Origin: Hymenobacter sp. PAMC 26628
Lineage (GTDB): Bacteria > Bacteroidota > Bacteroidia > Cytophagales > Hymenobacteraceae
NCBI RefSeq assembly: GCF_001562275.1
Contig: NZ_CP014304.1
Coordinates: 2,542,001-2,606,000, forward strand
Direction of reading: 5' to 3'
DNA: 64,000 nucleotides
Within the stretch, counting starts at the first letter, position 1; each line of letters starts with the position of its first letter. A program made the translations under genes and the position numbers. The notes beneath the pieces are model-generated. The model worked only from the letters and a program-made list of their open reading frames with translations, had not been told where the DNA came from and searched no databases. Positions 41,095-50,188 of the stretch are shown here, piece by piece.

Positions 41095-43032
41095 TGTCCA
41101 ACTCATCAAAAGGGGTGACATCGGAAAAGAACAGCGCCAGTGGAGCCGGGTCCTCTACTTCCACCGCATAGGTTTCCTCCGGCGCGGGCGGGAAGGCGGG
41201 TAAACCAGCAGCCGGGTTATTCGTTGGTGCGGGCAGTACGTCCAGTGCACGAACGGTTTTCGAAGCGCCGCCTAGCAAGCGGCGGGCCGCTTTGGTTACT
41301 TTTCCCGTCGTGCGGATAGCTTTTAGCTGAATGGCCTCTAGCCTATCCAAGCCTTTGAAAATCACATCCTCCGTGAGGCGAGTGCGCTCCGGATTCATTG
41401 CTAACAGTTGCCGTATGATTTCGCGTTGCTCCCACAGCGAAATCGCGGGTCGCTCCATTTTGGCCAAGGGCACTTGGTGATATATTTGAGTCGTTGGGTG
41501 CAGAAAATATATAGACCGCAAGTCGCGGGGGTCCCGTTTGAAAATGAAACGCCGGGGCGGGTTCCCAGGACCGTCGCTACGGCTGCCGATGAAAGGCCTG
41601 AGTTCTGGCGCATAATAGTGAAAATGGTTAATGACCACGCCCTCCCGCTGAATCGTTCGCTCTTCCATTGGCATAAAGTCCAGGTAGATTTGCCTACCAT
41701 CTTGGTGGCGGGGGCGAAGCCCAATGCCGGGCTTGCCGGGGCTTCCCAGAATGCCTTGGGTGTACCGTTCGTACGGACTCATTCCCAACGCTTTGTGGGT
41801 GCGGTGGTGGTAGACGTTCACGAAGTATGTGGCCAGCCATTGCTCCATCTCGGGCAGGGAGAAGACCGCGCGTTGGGGCATGACCGGCCGGCGACGCCCG
41901 CGGGGGGGATAACCAAGGCCCCGGGTAAGCGACGCACGTGAAATTTAATGGTTTTGATTAAGCGCTCGACGTTTCCACCGTATTCGGGGCGTCTGGGGGG
42001 ACGATACAGCAGTTTGATGCCGTAGTGTTCGCTGGCCCGTTGCAGCATGGTGCCGTGAAATTCTTTGGCGTTGTCGAGATGTAAGGCCTCCATCAGGCCC
42101 CAGCAGGGCCACTCCCCGATTACGTCCCGTTCGCTTAACCACGTTTCCTTGGGCAGAATGGCATGAGCCAAGCACAAGCCGGTGCCCCCCGCGCCGGGCT
42201 CTTCAAAAGCGAGGTAAAAACCGACGACCATACGGGAGTATACATCCGTCGCAATGGTTAACCAGGGGCGGCACATTTGTTGGCGGGTCTCTTCGTGCAC
42301 CAGCACGATGTTCAGCAGGGCGTGGTCGAGTTGCACGACCGCCAGCGGGTAATTCGCTTGCAGGGTAGTGGGCCGCGTTGGCGCAAAGCGCTCCTTCGCG
42401 GCCCGCGCCCCGAAGCGTTTCGCTTCTTGGGTTTGCAGGTCCATTTGATTCAATCGGGCCCGTAACGTTTTATCTGACGGCAGCCGTAGCGGGGAGCCGT
42501 GGAATTTTCGTTGCAACTCCTCAAAAACATGTGCTGCAGCCTTTGCCTGCAAGGTCGGGTAATGGGTTAGAATCACTTGCTGGAGGACCGCTTCCACGGC
42601 GGGTGCCAACCGGGAAACGCCGCGTCCGCCCGTGCGTTCCTTATTCACTAATGCTACGACGGTGCCGCCCTTTTTGTAGCGCCCCAACCAACGCCGGATG
42701 GTTGAACGGCCAACCCCATGAGATTCGGCCACTTGGGCTACTAGAGCCGCCGAGGCAACGACGTGTAAAAGCGGCTGGATAATTTCGAGCCTGCGTTGCG
42801 CTTCTGCATAAGCGTCGGCGGGCACGCTTAGGAAGACGTCGTGCGGCGCTTCCGCAGAAGCCGTGAGCGGATACAAGTCCTTGACAGGCATAACAACCGT
42901 TGCCCCAGTGGCCTCATATTCTCCCACCACGGTTTGAAAGTCAACGTGGCTCTGGATACGAACGATTTTTTCTTGGTAAAGGCAGCGGGTGCCTTGAACG
43001 ATGTTGACGGGTTCCACGGAAGTGTTCAGCAA
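41075..43032 (-). CDS. tniA: TnsB/TniA-like DDE transposase, one frameshift
   Basis: A Mu/Tn7-type transposase of about 650 residues. The N-terminal helix-turn-helix is LVAQVAESHGVGRSTIRRWL. The catalytic core shows the DDE set: Asp in YPLAVVQLDHALLNIVLVHE, Asp in GLMEALHLDNAKEFHGTMLQ, Glu in RRPEYGGNVERLIKTIKFHV. The C-terminal Mu-type beta domain follows (REGVVINHFHYYAPELRPFI). After RRLPGALVIPP a loss of one base in a run of seven C on the coding strand (41902-41908) shifts the frame; adding one restores PPRGRRRPVMPQRAVFSLPE. If the shift is real the transposase lacks its C-terminus. It lies near the right end, transcribed inward. Confidence 0.88.
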
Positions 43033-43162
43033 GTGGGTGACACAATTTCATGCAGCGAGAAGACTGAAGGTCGTTAGTTCCCCCGAGGGCAACTTGGTGT
43101 TGGCACCGGCTGGGGTGGCATCGTAACAATCACGTACTCCTGCTATTCAGGACGGCAACTGC

Positions 43163-43203
43163 GGTCAACCGTTGTGCTTCTGAATAAGCACCAACGGTTG
43201 ACC
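43163..43203. terminator. Hairpin between transposase and recombinase genes
   Basis: ggtcaaccgttg pairs with caacggttgacc and inner tgctt/aagca extends the stem. No long T run follows, so it may be a regulatory hairpin or operator rather than a terminator. Confidence 0.6.
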
Positions 43204-43279
43204 GGGCGAAGAAATACGCCCGTGCACTTCTTGCTCCCCATCCAAGCAATGGGGATGAAACGAGCCGAACTGATTAGCA

Positions 43280-43453
43280 ATGGGAAGTTATTCAGGAAAT
43301 TTCACTGGATACGCACTGCCACAAGAATTCCTTTATTCTGATGGTCAATGTTTTGCTGTAGCAGACAATGAGCGGGGTGCGAACCGCAGCGGAGCCCACC
43401 CGAGGTTGCCCGATGCTACCCAATTCATTATTGGCAGCGAGCGCGCCAGCTAG
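43280..43453 (+). CDS. Possible 57-residue protein
   Basis: An open frame MGSYSGNFTGYALPQEFLYS, DGQCFAVADNERGANRSG with no known relatives. Codon use is unremarkable. It could be chance. Confidence 0.2.
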   Translation: MGSYSGNFTGYALPQEFLYSDGQCFAVADNERGANRSGAHPRLPDATQFIIGSERAS

Positions 43454-43909
43454 GGAACTGACCGCTACAAAACCGGTTGGCCCGCCGGCACCAGTTGCCT
43501 GGCGAGAGTGGGGACGGGCTTCGGAGAACGAACGGCCAGTATAGGGGGGGGCGGGTACGCCAGGCCAAGCACGATTTGAACGGCTTCGCTACCCGCGTGA
43601 CAATAGCCAAGCTCTGGCGGAGTGGTTTCGCGCCGATTCGACGCGCGCTCAGCGGGCAACGCGGTGGAAGAGCCCCAGCAGTTTGGCTCTTGCGAGCGCG
43701 CCAACCACCCGTTGCGGGGGAACCGGTAATGTAGCCGTACGCTTCGCGACAGAGGAACTGGGGCCGAAATAGCTTACTTTCATTGCGTAAGCGATAACTT
43801 CGACCAAGCTCCTAGTCGCGGATGAACACACGTGTACCGTAAGGTTCTTGGGCCATTCCGGCTCAGCACCTGCTGCCGTTTGGCCTGATTGGGCTGGTTT
43901 TAACCTTGA

Positions 43910-45046
43910 ATGAAAAGTATGTCCGCAACCAGACCCGCCAAAACCGGCATCAAGGCAGTACCTCCAGCCGGGGCACCCGCGCACCTCCACCAAGCGCCCG
44001 ACAACCAGCTAGGCCCGGCGGCTCAACGGTACCAAGAGTTAGGGAGACAGAGTGCCGCTAATGCGCAGCGGTCCTATCGAACGGAGTTGCGCGGTTCAGG
44101 CAACCCGCTAGGCGCGGCCGCCCAACGGTACAGCGACTTAGGGGTCCCGCGTTCCGCAAACACGCAGCGGGCCTATGGCGCTGATTTGCGCAGCTACGAG
44201 GCATTTTGTGAGCAGCACCATTTCACCCCTTACCCCGCTGATTTGGCCACCCTGACGGGCTACCTGACGCACCTCGCGGACCAGCAAAAAAAGCTATCCA
44301 CCATTCGGCATCACGTAACGGCCATCCAGCAACGCCACCACTTGCGCCAGCTTCCGTCAGTCGTTGGCACCCCCGCGCTGAATAAGGTGCTGCGCGCCAT
44401 CGCGAAGAAAGCGGACAAGACCCTACGGCAGGTCCCCGCTTTTACAGTTGAGCACCTCAAGCGTTGCATTGCGCAACTCGACCTGGCCACCGCCACCGGC
44501 CTGCGCGACCGGGCCATTTTGCTGATAGGCTTTGCCAGCGCTTGTCGCCGGTCGGAACTCATGGCTCTTAACATTGAAGATTTCATGTTTGGCGATGAGC
44601 ACCTACTGGTTCGCATTAACCGCAGCAAAACCGTCCAAAACGGGGCTGCTGAAGCAAAAGTCCTTTTCTACGCAGAAAACCCCCTTTTTTGCCCCATTAC
44701 CGCTTATCGACAATGGCTCGAACGACTCGACGGTCGACTAGAGGGACCGGTCTTCGTCTCCATTCAACGCGGCCGCACACCGGGCACAGGCCGGCCCACG
44801 CTCAAGCGCTTATCGGAAAAGAGTATGAACAACGTCGTGCGTAAACACTTGGGTGAATTCGCCGAGAACGTGCCCTATACGGCGCAATCCTTGCGGGTTT
44901 CTTTTATTATGACGGCTAAGCTCGCGGGGCAGAATAATTACTTTATTATGAATCAGACCAACCACAAGACGGAGTCCTTCTCAGCTCGTTACACCGGCTT
45001 AACCTCGGAAGTAAAAAAAAGCGCTGGGAATGTCCTTGGCTTGTGA
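43910..45046 (+). CDS. Tyrosine recombinase with Gln in place of catalytic His
   Basis: A 378-residue recombinase near the right end of the transposon. The N-terminus has two similar segments (LGPAAQRYQELGRQSAANAQ and LGAAAQRYSDLGVPRSANTQ), an apparent internal duplication. The core-binding domain is normal (DLRSYEAFCEQHHFTPYPAD). The catalytic domain shows RDRAILLIGFASACRRSELM (Arg I), the Arg II region as TAQSLRVSFIMTAKLAGQNN, and SARYTGL with the Tyr. In the paralogue at 21768 the same place reads AHSLR, so the usual His is Gln here, which may weaken catalysis. It may resolve or integrate the element. Otherwise intact. Confidence 0.88.
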   Translation: MKSMSATRPAKTGIKAVPPAGAPAHLHQAPDNQLGPAAQRYQELGRQSAANAQRSYRTELRGSGNPLGAAAQRYSDLGVPRSANTQRAYGADLRSYEAFCEQHHFTPYPADLATLTGYLTHLADQQKKLSTIRHHVTAIQQRHHLRQLPSVVGTPALNKVLRAIAKKADKTLRQVPAFTVEHLKRCIAQLDLATATGLRDRAILLIGFASACRRSELMALNIEDFMFGDEHLLVRINRSKTVQNGAAEAKVLFYAENPLFCPITAYRQWLERLDGRLEGPVFVSIQRGRTPGTGRPTLKRLSEKSMNNVVRKHLGEFAENVPYTAQSLRVSFIMTAKLAGQNNYFIMNQTNHKTESFSARYTGLTSEVKKSAGNVLGL

Positions 45047-45127
45047 GGCCATGAGATGAATAGGCAAGGCAGTTATTACTAAACCCATTGGCAATTCAAT
45101 GTCGGTTTTTTACTGCTTCGATGCAAC

Positions 45128-45251
45128 TCTGCTCACGTACTTCTACCGTTTTGCAATGTAAGTCCTACCAACTTCTTCCTCCATTCTCATCTTCTTCTTC
45201 CGTACGATACCAAAAGGGGTATTTCGTGCTCATCTTCTTCTACAATTTACA
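45128..45251. repeat. Right-end TnsB-type binding sites
   Basis: Read inward from 45251: TGTAAATT (45244-45251), then GTAGAAGAAGATGAGCACGA (45224-45243), identical to the second left repeat, then GAAGAAGAAGATGAGAATGG (about 45181-45200), then GTAGAAGTACGTGAGCAGA (45128-45146). Spacing is looser than on the left, as in Tn7, whose two ends also differ. Confidence 0.88.
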
Positions 45252-45256
45252 GGATG
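45252..45256. repeat. Right target-site duplication (ggatg)
   Basis: Matches the five bases before the left end at 22926-22930. Beyond it, 45257-45356 is intergenic DNA. Confidence 0.9.
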
Positions 45257-45356
45257 CTTTAATTAAGTTGAGCTTAATCACTCAACCCTGCCAGGGCTGA
45301 AACTTGTTATAATGGTTTTCAGTTTGCAAATTGTAAATTGAAAAAACCAACTGCTC

Positions 45357-45881
45357 ATGCGCCATCACAACGGAATGCGGCCCCAAGACGTGGTCATCCT
45401 CTTCAAGATTATGCTGCTAGAAGATTCTATCTGGCTCAGCAAGAATTTAGCTCGCTCCTTGTTTCTGAGCCCGACAGAAGTATCCTTTGGCATTAAGCGC
45501 TGCCAGTATGCTCGGCTGCTGGATAGTACCGGGCACCGGGTGGCCCGCCGCACCTTTACCGAATTTGTCCTCTATGGCCTGCCGGTGGTATTTCCTACCC
45601 AGCCAGGTGCCCAGGTCCGGGGCCTGCCCACGGCCCATAGCGCGCCGCCCTTGCTAGCGCAGATTGTGGCCGAACAAGCCTACGTCTGGCCCGATGCCGA
45701 GGGTGAGGTTTGGGGAGCCGCCATCACCCCGCTCTACCCCAAGGTACCGCAGGCGGCCCGGGAAGATGCGCAACTCTATGAGTTGCTGGCCCTCACCGAT
45801 GCCTTGCGGGTCGGTCGCCCGCGTGAGCGTCGGCTAGCTAGTGATATGCTCAGTGAGATTACCCTTTTGAATCATGTCTAA
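45357..45881 (+). CDS. Winged-helix-like antitoxin-type protein
   Basis: A 174-residue protein. Residues 8-60 look like a helix-turn-helix (DVVILFKIMLLEDSIWLSKN; SLFLSPTEVSFGIKRCQYAR), followed by GHRVARRTFTEFVLYGLPVV and PLYPKVPQAAREDAQLYELL. This layout precedes nucleotidyltransferase genes in AbiE-like pairs. It overlaps the next gene by 8 bases, so they are coupled. Likely a DNA-binding neutraliser or regulator of its partner. It lies right outside the transposon. Confidence 0.6.
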   Translation: MRHHNGMRPQDVVILFKIMLLEDSIWLSKNLARSLFLSPTEVSFGIKRCQYARLLDSTGHRVARRTFTEFVLYGLPVVFPTQPGAQVRGLPTAHSAPPLLAQIVAEQAYVWPDAEGEVWGAAITPLYPKVPQAAREDAQLYELLALTDALRVGRPRERRLASDMLSEITLLNHV

Positions 45882-46575
45882 TCAAGTAAATCTGGCGGCC
45901 TTGCAAGCGGTAGCGCGTGCCTTGGGGCCAGTGCTGAGCCGGGTGGTATTCGTGGGCGGCAGCACCGCTGGTTTGTACAACACCGTTCCGAAAGCGCCCG
46001 AATCCCGCTTTACGAATGATGTGGACTGCATCATCGAAGTCGTCCCACGCATGGCCTATTATGACCTGGAGGAAGAACTGCGTGCCTTGGGCTTTGTCAA
46101 TGACCAGGCGGCAAAAGTTATCTGCCGCTGGCGGGTAGGCAGTCTGGTGGTGGATATAATGCCCCTTAATGAGGATAATATTCTGGGCTTCTCGAATCCC
46201 TGGTACCCGGAAGGCTTCGCGCACGCACTCCCTTACAAGCTGCCCGATAAGATGATTATTCAGATTATGCCTGCCGTTTACTTCGTAGCCACGAAGCTAG
46301 CGGCTTTGCGCAGTCGGGGCATGCAGGACATTCGCCTTAGCAATGCCTTGGAAGACATCGTGTACCTGGTTGACAACCGCCCCGAACTAGCCACGGAGGT
46401 TGCTACCGCTTCTGAGGCGGTGCGGGCCTATATTGCCACTGAAGTTGGGCAGCTGCTCCGGCACCCAGAAATGCTGGAAGCCATTGACTGTCACCTGCCC
46501 TACGGGTCGGGTGATGAGCGGAAGTATCTGATAGAGAAAAGATTGGCCGCCCTGACAGATTCGACACAGTGGTAA
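45874..46575 (+). CDS. Nucleotidyltransferase-fold protein (AbiEii-like toxin candidate)
   Basis: A 233-residue polymerase-beta-fold nucleotidyltransferase: VLSRVVFVGGSTAGLYNTVP (GGS motif), SRFTNDVDCIIEVVPRMAYY (DxD), VICRWRVGSLVVDIMPLNED with a third Asp. A C-terminal helical part follows (ALEDIVYLVDNRPELATEVA). Toxin enzymes of this type transfer nucleotides to tRNA or protein. The paired upstream gene supports a two-gene toxin-antitoxin or abortive infection unit. Intact. Confidence 0.75.
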   Translation: MSNQVNLAALQAVARALGPVLSRVVFVGGSTAGLYNTVPKAPESRFTNDVDCIIEVVPRMAYYDLEEELRALGFVNDQAAKVICRWRVGSLVVDIMPLNEDNILGFSNPWYPEGFAHALPYKLPDKMIIQIMPAVYFVATKLAALRSRGMQDIRLSNALEDIVYLVDNRPELATEVATASEAVRAYIATEVGQLLRHPEMLEAIDCHLPYGSGDERKYLIEKRLAALTDSTQW

Positions 46576-46607
46576 TTAGAATAAGGTGGTCCCAATGGTC
46601 CAGCCAC

Positions 46608-47660
46608 CTACCAATGCGCCCGGCGCAGCTTCTCGGGCTGCAACACCCGGATGTTCTTAGGCGTCAGCTCAATCAAACCGTTTTGGTTGAACTCGCTCAG
46701 GGTGCGGATAAGCGACTCGGGGGCCGTGCCCACCATGGCGGCCATGTCGTCGCGGGCGAGCTGGATGCTGGCGGTGGGGTCGGCGCTGGTTTGGGCGTGC
46801 AGGTGCAGCAGGGTGTCGGCCACGCGGCGGCGGATGGAGTTATAGGCCATCGCCAGCAGCTGCTGCTCGCGCTCGCGCACCCGGCCCGCTAGCAGGCGGA
46901 TAAACTGCTGGCCCACGGCCGCATTGCGCAGCAATAATTGCCGAAAGTCATCGGCCGGGATGTACACCAGCTCCGCATCGTCCAGGGCCACGGCCGAGTC
47001 GCCGTGGGTGGTGTGCTCCAGCAGGGCCAGGTAGCCAAAAAACTCGCCGGGGCCGTAGAGGCCGGTTATCAGCTCCTTGCCGCCGTCAGTGGTTTTTACG
47101 GTTTTTACCCGGCCGGCTTGCACGAAGTAGACGCGCGCCGGCTCGTCGCCCTCGTTATAAATGTCCTGCTTGCGGCGCACGGCGTGGGCGCGGCGGTCGG
47201 CCGAAAGGCCTTCGAGCTGGCCCACGGCGCGGGCATCGTCCAGAAACTCGCCCAGGCCGCCGGTGCGCAGGTCGTAGTCGGGCTTGAGGTGCTGAAACCG
47301 GGCCAGCCGGCCGCTGATGGCGCTCAGCAATTCCGTCTCGCTGAAGGGCTTTGTGAGGTAGTCGTCGGCACCCAGCTCCATGCCGCGGCGCTGGTCGGTG
47401 CGCTCGGTTTTGGCCGTCAGGAAGATGAAGGGCACGCCCGCCAGCTGCGCGTTCTGGTTGAAAATCTGGAGCACGCCGTAGCCGTCGAGTAACGGCATCA
47501 TGATGTCGCAGACCACTAGGTCGGGCTTGTCGGCCAGCGCTTGTTCGACCCCGAGCTTGCCGTTTTCGGCGGCTTGCACGGCGTAGCCGGCCAGGGTGAG
47601 CAGCTCGGCGGTGTTTTCGCGGATAAACGCATCGTCCTCAATCAGCAGAATCGTTTTCAT
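46608..47660 (-). CDS. Response regulator with cyclic-nucleotide-binding and Crp-type HTH output
   Basis: A 350-residue regulator. The receiver domain (1-120) is canonical: ILLIEDDAFIRENTAELLTL, VVCDIMMPLLDGYGVL with the Asp, FIFLTAKTE with Thr, YLTKPFSETEL with Lys. A cNMP-binding beta-roll follows (KQDIYNEGDEPARVYFVQAG; LYGPGEFFGYLALLEHT), then a Crp/Fnr winged helix (LARDDMAAMVGTAPESLIRT LS region). It should bind DNA when phosphorylated. Start ATG at 47660 begins the receiver strand. It overlaps the kinase gene upstream (end 47638), so the pair are translated together. Confidence 0.93.
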   Translation of the reverse strand: MKTILLIEDDAFIRENTAELLTLAGYAVQAAENGKLGVEQALADKPDLVVCDIMMPLLDGYGVLQIFNQNAQLAGVPFIFLTAKTERTDQRRGMELGADDYLTKPFSETELLSAISGRLARFQHLKPDYDLRTGGLGEFLDDARAVGQLEGLSADRRAHAVRRKQDIYNEGDEPARVYFVQAGRVKTVKTTDGGKELITGLYGPGEFFGYLALLEHTTHGDSAVALDDAELVYIPADDFRQLLLRNAAVGQQFIRLLAGRVREREQQLLAMAYNSIRRRVADTLLHLHAQTSADPTASIQLARDDMAAMVGTAPESLIRTLSEFNQNGLIELTPKNIRVLQPEKLRRAHW

Positions 47661-49248
47661 AGGGAATGGTGACGGTGACGGTAGTGCCCTGGCCCAGCGT
47701 GCTTTGCAAATCAATCGTGCCGCCCATCAGCTCCAGATAGCGGGCGATGATGTAGAGCCCCAGCCCGGTGCCGGGCACGGTGCTCACGTTGCGCGCCCGA
47801 AAAAAGCGTTCGAACAGGTGGGCCTGGTCTTCGGGCGAAATGCCCACGCCCTGGTCGGCCACACTGACCACTAGCTGGTTATCACGGCAAGCGGCCTGCA
47901 CCGTGACCACCGAGTTTTCGCCCGAATACTTGAGGGCATTCGAGAGCAGATTCACCAAAATCTTGCGCAGCAGCGACGAGTCGAGCCGAAACGGGTCGGG
48001 GCAGGCCACTTGGTGCACGATGGTTTGGCCGGGCTTGCGCAGGCTCTGCACATCGGCCAGGGTTTCGGTGAGCAGCGTATTCAGGTCGAAGGTGGCGGAG
48101 TGAGTTTCAACCTTACCCTCCTCAATGCGGCCCACGGACAGAAACTCTTCCAGAATGGCATTCAGGTGGTTGACGGAGGTGTGGATGCGGTCGAGGTGCC
48201 GCACGCGCTGGGGCTGCTGGTCGCCGCCGGGGTACTTGCCGATGAGCGTGGCCGAGGTGAGCACCGCCGTGAGGGGCGTGCGAAACTCGTGCGAGGCCAT
48301 GCTCACGAAGCGCGACTTGAGCTCGCCCAACTCCTGCTCGGCGGCCAGGGCCTGGGCCAGCTCCTGGCCCCGCTTTTCGAGCTGCTCCAGGGTGTTGAGC
48401 AGGGCGTGGGTGCGGTCGGCCACTTTCTGCTCCAGGTCGGCGTTGAGGCGGGTAACGTGCTGCTGCTGGGTAAGCAGCTCCTGCTCAGCAGCGTGCTTCA
48501 CCGTCGTATCCAGAATGTAGGCCACCACGTAGAGCTCCTCATCGAGGTAGAAGTAGCTCAGGCTCACCTCGACCGGAAAAACCGAGCCGTCCTGGCGTTG
48601 GCCATCCAAGGCGCGGTGCGCGCCCATGCTGCGCACCTGCGGGTCGTGGTTGAAGGAGGCGCGCAGCTGCTCGTGGTGGAAACCAGCGGCATCGGGCACC
48701 AGCACCTCGATGCGCTGGCCCAGCAGCTCGGCCGGCGCGTAGCCAAACAGCTCGCCAGCCAAGCCGTTGGCCGACACCATGCTACCGGCCTGGTCGCAGA
48801 CGATGATGCCGATGGTGGCGTTGGTAAACACGGCCTCAAAGCGGCGCACGCTGTGGGCCAGCGCCCGCTCGGCCCGCTGGATGGGACTCTGCGCAGCCAT
48901 GCACACCAGCAGCGCGTGCTGGCCCCCTGCCTCAAAATAGGTGAGCCGCAGGTAGGCCTGCACCGGCTCGCCGGTGTGGCGCCGGATGGCGGCCTCCTGC
49001 TCGTGGTGGCCCTCACGCTGGGTCAGTTCGCAGAGGGTACGCCACTCGTCGGTGGTCCAGGGTGGGGAGCGCAGCGAGTGGTCGGGGTCGGCCAGAAACT
49101 CGGCCTCCGAGGCGTAGCCCAGTAGTTGCACCGCCGCAGGATTCACCTGCGTAAACCACCCGAGGGCCACGTCATAGATGCCCACAAACTCGCGCGAGTG
49201 CGTGTAGAGCAGGTTGGCGAGCACGGGGGTGTAGGGAACGGGCAGCAT
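47638..49248 (-). CDS. PAS-PAS sensor histidine kinase
   Basis: A 536-residue soluble hybrid sensor. Two PAS domains lie at about 20-120 and 130-250 (ALGWFTQVNPAAVQLLGYAS; FTNATIGIIVCDQAGSMVSA, then RQDGSVFPVEVSLSYFYLDE), then a coiled coil with RTHALLNTLEQLEKRGQEL. The kinase core has the phospho-His in FVSMASHEFRTPLTAVLTS and HATPase boxes NLLSNALKYSG, VADQGVGISPEDQ and GTGLGLYIIARYLELMGG. It would sense redox or a small ligand in the PAS fold and pass phosphate to the regulator encoded directly downstream. No membrane helix. Intact. Confidence 0.93.
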   Translation of the reverse strand: MLPVPYTPVLANLLYTHSREFVGIYDVALGWFTQVNPAAVQLLGYASEAEFLADPDHSLRSPPWTTDEWRTLCELTQREGHHEQEAAIRRHTGEPVQAYLRLTYFEAGGQHALLVCMAAQSPIQRAERALAHSVRRFEAVFTNATIGIIVCDQAGSMVSANGLAGELFGYAPAELLGQRIEVLVPDAAGFHHEQLRASFNHDPQVRSMGAHRALDGQRQDGSVFPVEVSLSYFYLDEELYVVAYILDTTVKHAAEQELLTQQQHVTRLNADLEQKVADRTHALLNTLEQLEKRGQELAQALAAEQELGELKSRFVSMASHEFRTPLTAVLTSATLIGKYPGGDQQPQRVRHLDRIHTSVNHLNAILEEFLSVGRIEEGKVETHSATFDLNTLLTETLADVQSLRKPGQTIVHQVACPDPFRLDSSLLRKILVNLLSNALKYSGENSVVTVQAACRDNQLVVSVADQGVGISPEDQAHLFERFFRARNVSTVPGTGLGLYIIARYLELMGGTIDLQSTLGQGTTVTVTIPYENDSAD

Positions 49249-49382
49249 GGGCAGGCGGGGCGCGGCGAGGGCAGGGTACCAGACAAAGGTCGACCTTAAT
49301 GAGGCAGCAAAACCTGATAAAAATCAGGTGGTTGTGGTAAGGAACGTCATGCCGGCCGGGTAGCCGGGGCCGATACTTTTGC

Positions 49383-50162
49383 GTGCTCTCCTACTCCCCT
49401 GCCGTGTCCGTTACCTCCCTGCTTGCCGAAACCGGCACCATCGCCCAGTTTGCGGGGCGGTTTTTCCGCGAGGGGTTTCGGCCGCGCTACGAGGTGCAGG
49501 AGTTTCTGTACCAGTGCTACGTAGTGGGCTACCAGTCGCTGCCGCTGGTGGGCATCACGGGCTTCATCATGGGGCTGGTGCTCACGCTGCGGTTGCGGCC
49601 CACGATGGTGCAGTTCGGGGCCGCGTCGTGGATTCCGGTGATGGTGGGCCTCACCATCATTCAGGAGCTGAGCCCCATCATCACGGGCCTGATGGTGGCC
49701 GGCAAGGTCGGCTCCAACATCGGGGCCGAGTTGAGCTCGATGCGCGTGACCGAGCAGATTGACGCCATGGACGTGTCGGGCACCAACCCGTTTAAGTACC
49801 TGGTCGTCACGCGGGTGTTGGCCACTACGCTCATGGTGCCGGTGCTCACGCTGCTCTCCGATGCCATCGGGCTGTTCGCGGCCTTCGTGGGCGTCAATAT
49901 GCAGGGCTCGACCACGATGACGCTATTTATTAACCATATCGTGGGCCGCCTCACCTTCGGCCAGGTGCTGCCGGCGGTAGTCAAAACCTTCTTTTTCGGC
50001 TTTGCCATCGGCCTCATCAGCTGCTACAAGGGCTACTACGCCAGCAACGACACCGCCGGTGTGGGCCGCGCCGCCAACTCGGCCGTGGTGGCCGGCTCGC
50101 TGGCGGTTTTCCTGCTCGACCTGGTGGCGGTGCTGGTGAGCACGGCGCTGGGACTTATTTAA
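49383..50162 (+). CDS. mlaE: MlaE-type ABC transporter permease
   Basis: A 259-residue membrane permease of a lipid transport ABC system (MlaE/TrgD-like), which moves phospholipid across the inner membrane with the ATPase and MCE genes downstream. Family signatures include VGITGFIMGLVLTLRLRPTM, the conserved core LSPIITGLMVAGKVGSNIGA with Glu in ELSSMRVTEQIDAMDVSGTN, and VTRVLATTLMVPVLTLLSDA, plus six hydrophobic segments. Start GTG at 49383; a GTG at 49404 (VSVTSLLAETGTIAQF) in frame is the alternative and may be better, since a TAnnTTTG-like box lies at 49374-49381. First gene of a three-gene operon. Confidence 0.92.
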   Translation: MLSYSPAVSVTSLLAETGTIAQFAGRFFREGFRPRYEVQEFLYQCYVVGYQSLPLVGITGFIMGLVLTLRLRPTMVQFGAASWIPVMVGLTIIQELSPIITGLMVAGKVGSNIGAELSSMRVTEQIDAMDVSGTNPFKYLVVTRVLATTLMVPVLTLLSDAIGLFAAFVGVNMQGSTTMTLFINHIVGRLTFGQVLPAVVKTFFFGFAIGLISCYKGYYASNDTAGVGRAANSAVVAGSLAVFLLDLVAVLVSTALGLI

Positions 50163-50188
50163 CTACAAAGCAAATAATTGCATTTTTT

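Larger units (their letters stand above)
43033..43909. other. Long gap upstream of the transposase gene
   Basis: About 880 bases with no recognised gene apart from a hairpin and a 57-residue open frame. No TnsA-like endonuclease could be found here on either strand. It would hold promoters for the divergent recombinase and transposase genes. Confidence 0.5.
22931..45251. mobile_element. 22.3-kb Tn7-like transposon with defence cargo
   Basis: Both ends begin TGTAAATT followed at once by a 20-bp repeat (GTAGAAG..ATGAGCACGA type); three repeats lie at each end, in inverted orientation, as expected for TnsB-binding sites. A 5-bp duplication (ggatg) flanks the element. Inside are TnsB-like and TnsC-like genes near the right end, a possible TnsE-like gene at the left end, a serine resolvase, a tyrosine recombinase and cargo. 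No TnsA or TnsD/TniQ was found; without TnsA transposition would give cointegrates, which a resolvase would resolve. tnsB carries a frameshift, so this copy may be immobile unless that is an error. Confidence 0.9.

Noticed and set aside
43033..43909. A TnsA endonuclease gene upstream of tnsB
   Set aside because: No frame with the nuclease motifs could be found on either strand.
47900..49125. Long open frames opposite the sensor kinase
   Set aside because: They are the mirror of a GC-rich gene on the other strand and lack any motif.
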